Below the pieces are notes generated by a model. That model was not told the DNA's origin, did not search any database, and was given only the letters and a program-made list of their open reading frames with translations. The position numbers were made by a program, and so were the translations under genes. 64,000 bases of DNA, from NCBI RefSeq assembly GCF_018873765.1, contig NC_057924.1, positions 5,766,001 to 5,830,000 of the forward strand. The letters run 5' to 3'. The stretch comes from Telopea speciosissima. Lineage: Eukaryota; Streptophyta; Magnoliopsida; Proteales; Proteaceae. Shown here in pieces: positions 1-10,966 of the stretch; the first letter of the stretch is position 1; the number at the start of each line of letters is the position of its first letter.

Positions 1-839
1 TATACGGAGGAACGAGCGTAGGGTACGCAGCTTGACAACGTTCCAGGAGGAGAAAGAATGACACAGAGAGGCGCTAGCATAGTATAGACAGCCTGACAGC
101 AATTTTTCTATCCTGGATATTGTAAGCATCTCAATTCCAACTGCGCCAGATGGTTAGAGCTTGACCAGGAATTTCCATCCCGAGGCTCATATTCTCTTTG
201 GCCCGTAGGAATTAAATTCTTATTAGACTTCTGGGTCCTGGCCCTGGCTATACCTACCTGAAAAACTCATGGAACAGTACCAACCTACGAAACAATGAAA
301 GCTCAATTGGCATGGGACCAGATAATAGTGTTTCCAAGGCACGATTTGTAATCTTGGTATTGGATTGATTCGATGGATCAGATCGGCCAAATACAATGGA
401 TTTCACCCTGTAACCGTGTATTTTTCATTAAAAAAAAAATCTTTTATTACCATTTAACCTTGTCCGTACAGATGGATCAGATTGGATAGGTATCAAGATC
501 AATCTCAGCCAATACCAATCCGATCCGGTCAATTTTCTTGATCCAAGGTAGAGCTATTGGTATAGGAGACAGTATCGTTTATATCGATTTGGAATCAAGC
601 CTGTTGGTCCAATATCGGAATTTTTTTTGGAAAAAAAAAAAGATCACTTCTTGGGCCAATACCACTGATCTGTATCGATTTCCTGTGATACCGACATTCA
701 GATGACAAACCAAACCATTGAATACCTAGGACAAGATCTAGATAAAATAATGAGACGGAAAGAAGGTGCACACCTACTGTCTACTGGTCGCTACTTGGAT
801 CTGTTCTGAGCTTCCATTTTTCTGTTGTCATATAATAAA
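1..839. other. Intergenic DNA, no gene seen
   Basis: No open frame here looks like a protein. The stretch is AT-rich. Around 350-700 it holds degenerate sequence with repeated ATCGG/CCGAT and GGTATC-like words, a low-complexity family that recurs across the window (about 9890, 20990, 39450, 43970, 44880, 53960). It ends at the left target-site duplication of a SINE. No promoter or RNA gene could be supported. Confidence 0.6.
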
Positions 840-1016
840 GGGCGTATCTAATGCATGAGGCTTCCACTACTGTAGTCGCCAGTGCAGGGTCTGGGAAAGG
901 TCATAACATACGCAGCCTTATCCCTGCTTTCAGAGAGGCTATTTCCAGACTCGAACACGTCATCACTTGGTAACAATGGAGCAACCTTGACCTGTGCACC
1001 AAAACCCGCACTCTTT
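840..1016 (-). mobile_element. Au-type tRNA-derived SINE, copy 1
   Basis: On the minus strand the copy reads from a tRNA-like head (degenerate B box near 945-960) into the Au SINE body, with recognisable words such as GCAGGGTCTGGGAAAGGTC on the plus strand. It is flanked by a 17-bp target-site duplication at 823-839 and 1017-1033 that matches at 16 of 17 positions, which fixes the ends. Au SINEs have no coding capacity and are moved by LINE machinery in trans. The family name is from memory; the flanking duplication is seen directly. The mutated B box suggests an old, silent copy. Confidence 0.75.
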
Positions 1017-2154
1017 TGTTGTCATATGATAAAACTCCATTTAAATTGAAACTTGACATGTGAGCAGAGAACTTTGGGGTCTACCTAGACACAAAACTTC
1101 AGCTCAATACGATATCATACATAGAAGAGGAAGGCAACAGAACAAGGCTTGCTTATGTTGACTGCCAGACCAGAAAACCCACTACCATTTACATGCCACG
1201 GATTTAGATATAAACCAGTGAACATACCAAACAAAACAAACTAACAAGTGACCCACAACATAAATATTTCCATACCTTTACCAGCTTTTGGTCTTCCCAC
1301 GTACGTCACCTTTTTTACTTCTGCTGCAAACAATCCCTGTTTCCCTTCGGCAAAACATGGGCAGAAAAAGCCCAAATGATCAACTACCAGTCTTGATGAA
1401 CCTCGGTTCATCCAGAACCCAAATCAACTCTGGTTGAACCCATAGAATTGCACCTTTCTTATTCCTTTCATATCACATGGTACAGATTGTCATATTTGAC
1501 ACACATGAATTCTGAGGCCTAGTCATTACCAGAAAAAGAATTCTGAGGCCTATGGCACCAAATAGCACCCACTGATACAAGATGTGGGACTAATTAATGT
1601 GGGTAAAGGTTCTCTGAACCTTCAGTGTTTACTATGCTCCCTCACAATGAACATTTTTAATAAAAACTCCTGTGAAAATGCATATGATTTTGCCGTAGGT
1701 TCACTTCCCAATTAATATTTAGAGCCCACCCACAATGATTGACAATACAGATAGTTAAGAGGGTCGATGATATAGTTAATGCTCATCCATGATGTGCACC
1801 ATTAGTCTACAAGATGAATGGGAGGGTCAATGTACCAAGTATGAGTAGAAATTGGTGACAAGTATCAATTCAACAGTGCATGCCAATTATCACCTTGATA
1901 TCCAAAATCAGTATTTACATGAACAGACTCATGACAATGGTCAACAGGAACGTGAAATTCTTCGGAGTTAAACCTTGTATAGAAAGAATTTAATAAAAAA
2001 AAATTTGATGAATGTTTTGCAAGGTTATGAAATGAGATAGCAGAATAAATTCAACACAATTGAACACTGTTTACAAGAATTACAATGATTTTGACATACC
2101 AATATGAAATTTCACCACTATATGGCACAATCTTGGAGGAAACACTCATCTTTT
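1017..2154. other. Intergenic DNA and 3' flank of the BIN4-like gene
   Basis: AT-rich sequence with no convincing coding frame. It includes the presumed 3' UTR of the minus-strand gene that ends at 2155. A TAGTCCCACATC-like word on the minus strand near 1576-1590 resembles the plant snRNA upstream element but has no snRNA-like sequence after it. Nothing else is supported. Confidence 0.5.
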
Positions 2155-5100
2155 TTATTTTTTCTTGGCTGTAGCTTTCTTCGTTGATTTTTTGGGTCCT
2201 TTTCCATTCTCCTGCCAACAAGAATAGACTGAATGTCAATCGTTTGTAATGGGTAAGTAGAAAAGATTAAATTCTTATTCCTTTCTAACCATTACAGTGA
2301 AGGTCATGCTTGGCACTTTGATCAAGTGCTCACTTGCTGAACGCTTGGTCACGGATTCAAGTCCTGGAAACAGCCTCTCTGGAAACAGGGGTAAGGTTAA
2401 CCTTCCCCAAACCCTGCTAAACGCGGGGGCCTTGTGCATGGTATGACCCTTTTTTTTTTTCTAACCATTACAGTCAAAGAAGTTTCTTCCAAAACTACTA
2501 GCCTTACTACCACATTATAAATCAAAGTAAATTTGTAAAAGACCAGTAAGAAGATGGTCTTATTAACCATTACAGTCAAAGTTTCTTCCACAACCCTTAT
2601 TAGTTGACAAGCAGCATATTTTGGAACCCAGGTAACCTTCTTTAGCAGTTTAGTCAACGCAGAGTCAAGAAAACAAGTTCGAAAATTTGTAGAGCTGCCT
2701 AGGTGTCCATTTACTATCCACATCTTACTGCCATTCGACTGGGAAAGAATGAAAATTTCTTCTCCAATACATCATGACCCTAATTCAAATCTAAAAGTAT
2801 ACCATCCACAAGAAACTGATTATGGGGTAACAATGCCATATACAGGTTGCTTACTAGTTTGCTTACATGGGCATCTTTAGGTTGGGAATTCTAGAAGGGT
2901 ACTTTGTATCAAACAATAGATCAGTGAAACATCACGCAACAGAGGCATGTCTAAGACAATGGCATAAAATTTATCTAGAAGTACCTTCCTATATTGCATA
3001 TAAGCAACTCGCCCCATCAACTCCTGTCCACTTTTATTGACATAAACCTGATGATCAAGAGATAATGTCAGTATAACATAAACTCTGAACCAAAAAGAAG
3101 ACATATTAAGGCACTTAGGCATTAAGGAAAAAAAGAACCTTTCCTGCTCTTTCTTTAATTTCAATCATGCTGCCAGTCCTCTTACCCACCACACCCAGAA
3201 CCCAAATGCAGGTGTCCAGGGTCCTAGCTAGGCAAAATGCCCAGAGATTATCCAGTTGATGCTCAGACTATGTTACATAATACATGGAAATTCGTAATCA
3301 CAATTGCATTTGTGTTTTATCCAAAATAATATGGCAGAAAAACATTTATACAAGAAACATGTCTTTTTGTAATATATATTAACTGTTTTTAAGCTATCTA
3401 GTGGTGACTTTAAAACAGAAAAAGACAACTTATCAAGCCATATTCCAAATATTTGGGGCCAATTACACAAATTTTGTTCTACCATTCCACACTCTTTTTA
3501 AAATCAAACCTGCTGTCACCAAATTTTCGTTTTTTCACTTGTTTAGTTTGAAAAATTGTGCAACCTGAATGGAATGGGAAATGCCAGATTGATCTACTAA
3601 GATAAGATAATGGGGCCAAGGCGGCCGGACAACATAGGGTTTCAGTTGCAAATATCATGGCATGGAACCTGGAGGGATATAAGGTTACTGGATTGTGAAA
3701 GCTGGAGGTTCTAATAAAACAAGGTCAGAGCTCTAGGTTGCAGTGTTCAAGAATGCTAAAGGTCTGAGAAATTAATGAAATTGAGGTCTATAAGGTATTG
3801 ATTAATTGAAACAAACAGTTGGCAACTTATCAGAGGTGATTCAAAAAGGCTTGATGATTGTCGGATCACCTCCAAACAAGTAGACAAGTTTCAGACTTTC
3901 AGTCATAAAGAGCCCGTATATGTAACCAAACAACCCTCCTTCCTCTTATTCTATTTATAATAAAAGGGGATTTACATGTAAGCCAGTTAACACCCATTGC
4001 CATGGTTTTAAGTATCAAGATGGATAAGTGGAATACAATGTAGCAATCCAATACCGATAACAATATTATTTCATAAGCTTTCATCCTGGATCAGGATGGA
4101 TTGGCTAATCCTGATCAGGAATGCCAGTGGCTGATCCGAGTCACATTCCCGAGTTTTATAATTTTTCCCATTGGCCCTTGTACTAGAATTTTTATCACCT
4201 CCAATTCGCTGCCCGCTCCAATTCCCTCCAATTCCTCACATAGGAGCAGAAATGACCACCCTACCCCACCTTGGGCAGGGGGCAGGGTGGTCATTTCCAC
4301 TCCTATGTGAGGAATTGGAGGGAGTTGAAGCGGGCAGGAATTGGAGGTGATAACGATTCCCTCGTACTATGCATTTGAAAAATATTTAGGAGTGTTGAAC
4401 TCTGACAAACAAAAATACAAATACCAAGATTTTACACAAAGCTTGAAGATGGCTGTACTCACGAAACAATCAAAACAGCATTTCTCTTTGTTCTCACACG
4501 AAAATCAATGGGTTGAAAAAATATTGTTGTTTTTTGGTGCCAAACTTAGATAGTGTTAACAAAATTACTGGCCTATTAGCTCTCTAATAAAGAACTTAGA
4601 GAAGAGATCATGTGTACCAGCAGATACCAAAACAGAATGGCAATCAAAAGGACCCATAAAATAAAATAAATTAAAAAAAGACTACCTAATCAGATAGTTA
4701 TCAAGCCTGAAGACCACAATGGATAGCTATAAGCCTATAACCCACAGTGCCCCTAACTTTAATAAGGATTCACAACAGGACCTGAAGCAGAATGGTGTTA
4801 AGAATCAGATATATCATTCCATCTTATATGAGAGAGTAGAGAACATCATTAAACATCATCAGATCAAAACATTTAATGACTAAAATAAATCCTATTCATT
4901 TTCCATAAGTCCTAAATTATAATACAAAGATTCTTCACTTCCTTCACGGGTATGATAGTTTTAGAGGTGTGGTATCACGTTGATATATAAAGTGTTAGAA
5001 CTACATACGTAAAAGAAAATATAGCAAATCTAGTTACCCTTTTCCCATCCTGGCCTGTATACCAATGACCAATAGACTGGCCTTCTGCATGAACTCGTCT

Positions 5101-7892
5101 TTTGCCAGCATTTTTTGGCATGCAGGCACTGCTTTTGGGGTTAACCCAATCCTCAGAAGGTTGTGAGACCTCTTTAGCATTAGAACTTTTGACCTTCTTT
5201 TTACTTCTTTTTGAGCTTCCTACAAGAGCCTTGTTTCCTGCTCTACCAGGCTGTGGACAGACTCTCTGACCAAATTGACTCCTGAGGTGATTACAGTATA
5301 CAATGTCAGAAAAAAAATATGAAAATGTTGTCAAACATCACAGGACAACATTAGAAGTAAAATATCAGATCAGTTACATGTAATCAATGACTGCCGCATC
5401 AGACTGCTTGTGTCCTCTGTTATTGACATCCCCAAGAGGGAAGAAGTTAGGTAAGCGTTCACGGACTAATTTCTGGATCCTTGTGTCCTCATGAAAAAAA
5501 TATTGATATGCAGGAGGAAGAGGACTTGGCAGATTCTCTAAGTGTGTGACATTTTCACTGATGCTACTCTTCGGATAACCTTTGGAGCTACTGACAGGTA
5601 TACCTTTCTCCATCTGTACTACATTCTTATCCTTCACTGACCTGAAGTATTCATCACAAAACTCATCCAAAGCCGGTGTGGGAATACTTGGATTCTTCTT
5701 TGGGCTAAAATCTTTCCATAAATCCACAGTTTGAAACGTACTTGGCAACCTTCTTTTTAGCTTCTTTGCTTGATTCCCTGTCATACATTGGTCTGGACTA
5801 CATTGTCTTTCTTTTGCAGCAGCATCATTCTTACCAGCATCTTGACATAAGTCTTCACTGACAGAAGGCTCATCTGAATCAGAATCAAGCAACTGGAATC
5901 TTCTGAGAGGACTGAGAGTTAACTTGGGAAACATCAACTTGTTGTCACCTCCCTCCAAATTTGCAGAAGTTGAGGCATTTGAAGATGGTGTGTATTTCCG
6001 TACTTTATTATTGTTTATTGATTGTGCAGTTAAGACCCTACGGGAATGCAATTGAGACTTTGAACTGTTACTCGCAGAATGATTTTGTACCGCTGAACAT
6101 CCAACAGTTTCTCCTAAAGAAATTATAAAAAGAATGTTCAGATCAATGAATATTCAGCTAGAAATACAGATAAGTAAAATCAATTACACTAAGATATGGA
6201 TATCTTGATCTGAAGTTGTATTCATTGGAAAGAGTGACAGAAACCAAAAACTAGAGATTCATTCCATGCTTTACAAAAGAAAATGGGTCAATTACTAACA
6301 AATAGGCAGCACTAAGGTTGTCAAAATCCCCGGCAACAGAACTGTTGGGGTGAATTAGGCAGGTCACAAAAAGCTAAATATTCACATTGTCCACATTCTA
6401 ACATACCTCACAGTCAAAAAAAAAAAAAAAAATAATCATATAGTGTAATGAACAAAACAAATGGGTGGCTGCCCAGCCTGAATCAACGAACCGGATCCTC
6501 TCCAGCGCGCATCGGACAGCCGGGCAGCACTTGGGATGTGTGCCTGGTGCTGCCAGATGCTGGATGCGCTGGAGAGATCCTATTACGATATGATTCTTCG
6601 TCAAAACCTTTCCTATTTTATTCCTCCCAATTAGCAGCAACAATCTTGCCAATTGTCAATCAATGTTTATCTTGATTGGTTGTAAGAGTAATCTTAGGAT
6701 TATTTTCTTCTATCATTCCTCGTATATGCATCCTCTTTTATGTATATATTCCATATACTATTATAATGAAAGACACACACAACTGCAGAATTCATATACA
6801 ATTATAATGAAAGACACACACAACTGCAGAATTCTGCAATCTATCTCCTTCTTATCAAGATTGTTGCTGCTACTTGGGAGGAATAAAATAGGAAAGATTT
6901 TGATGAAGAATCATATCGTAATAGATCCCCTCCCTGAATCAACACCTAGGAGAACCCCTGGAATCCAGGCAACTGCCTAGTTATGAAATAGTGAAATACC
7001 TAGACTTGTGTAAACCATACCCATTTGGACTTAAGGGTGTAAATTTGGAACCAGAACCAAAAACTTTCCCTGAACCAACCCACCAAAACCCAGAATTTTC
7101 TGTCTATAATCTCCAAAACAACTAACCACTCAAAGTCATGCTCATCTTGTGAAGACACACAGCCCGTTAATCAGCACAGCTCAGGTCAACTCAAACTGGT
7201 TGGCAGTGTTTTAGTACCTCATATATTAACAAAAGATCCCACAGAGCTGCCCTCTTTGGACATTCAAACCCTTAAATCACACTCAAGTAGAATGCATAGC
7301 AGAGGTTTGGGGGAATTTGTATAGTAGCACAACGACACGGCTCGTCAAATCAAAATCAATCAAGAGGATACAGAAGTCTCCTTCACATTATAACATGTTC
7401 TTATTAGATTCGATTCAGGAGGAAAATTTGAAACTCTAATAGGTAAAAACTATATCTATTGAAAATTGTCCCGCCAAAAATAAATCATTGCAGGAACATG
7501 ATTCAACCAAGAAAGATTGAGGTGGGTGGGAAAGAAATACGAAACAGCATGTTCTTACCTCTACGCAGTTCCTCCTGAGATGAGAACTCTTCAATATCAT
7601 CATCAAAATCCATTGACGACTGCGTCGGTTGTGGCTTGCCGACAGCAGGCAATTGAGTCGCGGGTCCTCGCTTTAGGCGCTTGAGAACCGGATGTGAATC
7701 CTCAGTGTGTATGACAGGATCTAGGTTTTGAACTTGAAAATCATCATCTTCTTCGAGAAACTGGAAGGTTACATTGCTTGAAGATTCTGTAGCTTGTTTG
7801 CAGACTGATTCTTCTCTCGGGATGGCTCTGGTCTCTGAATCGAAGTCGACATCAATGCCCAGAGAGAACGATGGGGCTTCGAAATCCTCCAT
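2155..7892 (-). CDS. BIN4: BIN4/MIDGET-like DNA-binding protein (topoisomerase VI complex), 5 exons
   Basis: Coding exons read on the minus strand: 7892-7559, 6113-5378, 5281-5038, 3047-2985 and 2211-2155, all with GT-AG borders and compatible phases, giving about 477 aa. The N-terminal exon is acidic (MEDFEAPSFSLGIDVD, later DFDDDIEEF). Exon 2 is serine-rich and has LDSDSDEP. Exon 3 has a lysine-rich stretch (SKRSKKKVK) and GHWYTGQDGKR. Exon 4 gives VYVNKSGQEL and AYMQYRK. The last exon ends in a basic KKSTKKATAKKK tail. The order (acidic N-terminus, conserved GxW-Y-KSGQELxG-AY-YRK block, basic tail) and the length match my memory of Arabidopsis BIN4, a nuclear DNA-binding partner of topoisomerase VI needed for endoreduplication. 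The start is the first ATG of the acidic exon, about 200 bp from a switch to repeat DNA. The exon model is firm; the family name is from recall. Confidence 0.7.
2299..2457 (+). mobile_element. Au-type SINE, copy 2, in the last intron of the BIN4-like gene
   Basis: A plus-strand SINE with a tRNA-like B box (GGATTCAAGTCC), the body words TGGAAACAGCCTC and GGGGTAAGG, and a terminal T run, as in Au SINEs. A perfect 17-bp target-site duplication, TTTCTAACCATTACAGT, lies at 2282-2298 and 2458-2474. The element sits in the intron between coding exons 4 and 5 (2984-2212), opposite to the gene's direction. The perfect duplication suggests it is younger than copy 1. Confidence 0.85.
4192..4353. mobile_element. 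Foldback MITE with TTATCACCTCC ends
   Basis: A near-perfect inverted repeat: the left arm starts TTATCACCTCCAATTC, the right arm ends with its complement, and the centre is a GC-rich loop with GGCAGGGTGGTCATTTC. Arm similarity continues more weakly to about 4175 and 4375. It lies in the large intron of the BIN4-like gene between exons 3 and 4. Elements with like ends occur at 38890, 43405 and 57824. No target-site duplication could be fixed with certainty, so the superfamily is open. Open frames across it on both strands arise from the palindrome. Confidence 0.7.
6497..6930. repeat. Compound inverted repeat (hairpin beside a hairpin) in intron 1 of the BIN4-like gene
   Basis: A small GC-rich hairpin (CTCTCCAGCG...CGCTGGAGAG, about 6497-6578) abuts a larger one whose arms are about 6575-6650 and 6845-6930 (ATTACGATATGATTCTTC pairing with GAAGAATCATATCGTAAT). 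The loop holds a 26-bp sequence with GAAAGACACACACAACTGCA, present twice in tandem. It looks like a foldback element with a second palindrome inserted or captured at one arm. It has no coding potential. Confidence 0.55.
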
Positions 7893-8102
7893 CGATATGT
7901 GTCTAGCACTCTAGCGAGAGATGAGATGAAAATCGCGATTTGGGGAAGTACTGAAGCAGAGAGAACTTTATTTGAATTTGGATAGAGAAATGGAGGGAGG
8001 AATGGAATTCTGGAAGAAAATTTTCGATTTTCCGCCTTCTTAGGCGCGAGCGCCAAAACTGAGGGCATGTCTTGGAGGAAGGATCGCAAAAGAGCCAGGA
8101 CG
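7893..8102 (-). promoter_or_regulatory. 5' flank of the BIN4-like gene
   Basis: About 210 bp between the start codon at 7892 and the start of a dispersed duplication at about 8103. It should hold the 5' UTR and core promoter. No clear TATA box is visible in the minus-strand orientation. The position is inferred from the gene model, not from a recognised motif. Confidence 0.3.
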
Positions 8103-8784
8103 AACTCGAACCGAGTTCCGGATCAATGCCACGAACCCTTAAGTATGGGTCGGCCCCAAAACCAAGGTTATCAAATTCCGGAGCCAGATCGGATCCAGGT
8201 CCAGCCGATTCTGTTCTGGGTCGGGTTCAATCAGTTAGTAATCGGTTGGAATCGGCCACAATGTGCCCTAATCCTAATTTCCGTAACTGGATTGCCGACT
8301 CGAATCGAATCCTTGCCCAAAACCGTTCCTTGGTCCTTTTTTGTTTTTTTTTTTGAGTAATTGCTTCTTGATCAATCAGGGGATTGACAAGTTTTCGGAG
8401 TGGGGTAAAATCTCGGATTCAGCTCGTCTGCGGCTTGGGGATGAGCGGTCACCGTATTGCGCTCAATTAATAGGCTACCACATGGATTTTATGTCGATTC
8501 AATGGTTCATAGACGAACTCTTGAGTGGCTTGGCATTTTTGAATGAGCCTAGCATTTTTTAAATTTTGTGCGACAATTTTGAATTTTGAATTTTGAATTT
8601 TGAATTTTGAATTAAGCTCGCCTACCAAACATTGGTTCGACATGAATTCCACATGGCGGCCTATGAGTTGAGCATAGCACGATCCGCTCAACCCCAGGCT
8701 GTAGACAAGCTCAATTGAAGATCATTAAAATTAAATTTAACATAAAGTAGAGACTTGAGAATGGTGTGAGAGTGTGTCTATATG

Positions 8785-9042
8785 TCGGGCTGTAAACGGA
8801 TCGGATTCGGCTCGGATAGTGCTATATCCGCATCCGCATCCGATTAGCTATCGGACGGATTCGGATAATGCTAAATGGATACGGACACGGATACGGATCG
8901 GATATTTTATCCGTTTACATGTAAATATAGCTTTTCGGATAGCTATAGCCTATCCATATCCGCATCCGTTTAGCTTTCGGACGGATTCGGATAGTGCTAA
9001 ACGGATACGGAAACGGATTTTGACTATTCATTTACACTCCTA
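8785..9042. mobile_element. hAT-like MITE with 8-bp duplication TCTATATG
   Basis: A 258-bp non-coding element built from GGATACGGATCGGAT-like words, starting TCGGGCTGTAAACGG and ending TTTACACTCCTA, so the tips are imperfect inverted repeats of the T-GG-GTGTAAA type. It is flanked by an exact 8-bp direct repeat TCTATATG at 8777-8784 and 9043-9050. An 8-bp duplication and such tips are typical of hAT-superfamily non-autonomous elements. It has no transposase. Confidence 0.75.
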
Positions 9043-9056
9043 TCTATATGTATATG

Positions 9057-9596
9057 CAGTGCTGCAATAGGGTTGGGTTGGGCCGGGCTGCAATAGAACC
9101 CTAGCCCAACCATGAGTCCCCTTATTTGGGCCCGGGCCCTACCCGACCTTGACTCAGAGCCTAAATCTAACCTTGACCCGCCCTCAGGGTTGGGCCGGGT
9201 TGATCCTGATTGGGCCTGATCATGGGGATGGGGAAAGGAAATGCATGGGCTGGAATGTGTTGGGAAGAAAATTATCAATTTTACATAAAATAACATTATA
9301 ATAAAATGTATTGTATCACTTATTATCTTCATATATAATATATTATATAACAAAATGTAGGTGACATTTAAAGTTTATAATATATATATTATATCAATAT
9401 ATATTTTATAGTATAACTTAAAATAGGGTCGGGCCAGGCCAGGCTTATCCCGAGGCCTCAATCCTGACCCGACCCAATCCTGACTCAGGGCCAGATATTT
9501 CCAATCCTGACCCGCCCTCAGGACCAAATATCTCAGCCCAGACCCTGTTCGGGCTCAGGGCGGGTTTTGGTCGACAAGGCCAAACTTGCACCCCTA
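9057..9596. mobile_element. hAT-like MITE with 8-bp duplication TGTATATG
   Basis: A 540-bp element with GC-rich ends (GGGTTGGGCCGGGC, GACCCGCCCTCAGG) and an AT-rich centre. The tips are CAGTGCTGCAA and TTGCACCCCTA. An exact 8-bp duplication, TGTATATG, lies at 9049-9056 and 9597-9604. The left duplication overlaps the last two bases of the duplication of the preceding MITE, so the two insertions abut. A second member in reverse orientation lies at 63171-63614. Confidence 0.8.
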
Positions 9597-10966
9597 TGTA
9601 TATGAATGTATATATACATGAACATCAAGCTTAATTAAATTAGAAAAATAAATAAATTGCCTAATGTGTTTGTTTCGCTGTAAAAATATTTACGAAAAAT
9701 TTAATTGTTTTTTTTATTTATATGATTACCATTATAAATTTATTTTATATATATATATATATTTTTTGTTGTTATTGTACATGATTAATAAACACATTTG
9801 AACAACCCTGTGGGTTTGCTTGGCTGGTTTTGGCTGGTTTAGGACGATGTGCTTCGGTCACGGAGTCCCAATATCATATGGGCCGATACAGATACCAATA
9901 CGTAAGACCTTGTAAAGGACTTCATGCTCATCACATTTTGTCAAATTTCAAGTATGAAGATCAATAGAGGAAATGCCTTAAAAGTGACATTACTGTGATT
10001 TATGAAACTCTAAACTCAATGAATACCCAAATCATTCTCAATTTTTGGTTTCTGCTAAAATTTGACCACTGCAACAAAATCAAATGGCACAATTTGTAAT
10101 ATTAAGAAACTATTCTCAGTTTCACAATGGCAATTTCTCATTGTTTACTGTAGATTCATATGATTGAAGACTTAATAGTTAATACTCATCTCATTAATGA
10201 CAAAACCCTGATTGAGAACAGTATGAACCACTTTTTTTTTATGGCATTGTTGAACATCAAATATCAAAAATGAAAACATGAAAACAGTCTCCAAAGAATC
10301 CACAAATGAACTGTTTTGCTTCCCACAAAAGTAGATCCCAAGGCCAATATTTGGGGGTTTTTTTTTTTTTTTCCAGGTTGAAATAAGCCCAATATTTTGT
10401 TGCACCATCAACTCTGCGTCTGTTTTTTCTGTATAGAATCTATAGATTGTGATGGAAAAACAACTAACTAAAATAAGATAATTTTACCATCAATTCCCGT
10501 TTGATGTGTTGGATAAGGCATACACATACTGATGTCTTTCCAAATAAGAACCCTAAAAAACAGAAAAAAGAACGGGCTGCTGCATTTAGGACAACCCACA
10601 CAATTTACAGCCGAATCTTACAGTAATACTTACAACATAAACTCTGCTCCCCCCCCCACCTCTCCTTTCTCCCGATCTTTTTTTTTTTTTTTTTCTGAAA
10701 TTACTGTACACAATTTTATTGCAGCCAAGGTAACATTGAGCCTTCTTTGTAGGGACTTGAAAAGCAAGCATTTGCAGTAGTGTGTTCTGCAGATTCAAAA
10801 ATCTTAAGCAGTCAGCTTCACTCATTTGGTCAAGCCATTGACAAGCCTAAATTGAGAAGTATGACCTAGCTGGCCTTGCAAAGATGTCAAAGACTCATGA
10901 TAACAAAGACTCATCCTTCAGTTGGCAGTCAACCTAAGTGGTGTTCGGTCCTGAACAACTCCTCAT

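Larger units (their letters stand above)
8103..10870 (+). repeat. Dispersed duplication, copy 1 (partner at 20240-22290)
   Basis: Three blocks match, in the same order and strand, the segment at 20240-22290: about 8103-8275 (shared ATCAATGCCACGA and GATCGGATCCAGGTCCAGCC), about 9650-9800 (shared AACACATTTGAAC) and about 9905-10870 (shared CATGCTCATCACATTTTGTC). Copy 1 carries extra DNA at 8340-9600, mostly two hAT-like MITEs and an AATTTTG microsatellite at about 8578-8613. It lacks about 255 bp of copy 2 at about 10723. No intact gene is present. Confidence 0.75.

Noticed and set aside
840-1016. tRNA gene
   Set aside because: The A and B box likeness belongs to the SINE head; no cloverleaf with an acceptor stem can be drawn here or in the copies at 2299 and 31111.
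1576-1590. snRNA gene promoter
   Set aside because: Only an upstream-element-like word; no TATA at the right distance and no snRNA body.
4101-4310. Overlapping frames on both strands over the foldback at 4192
   Set aside because: Palindromic DNA gives mirrored open frames; no protein features.
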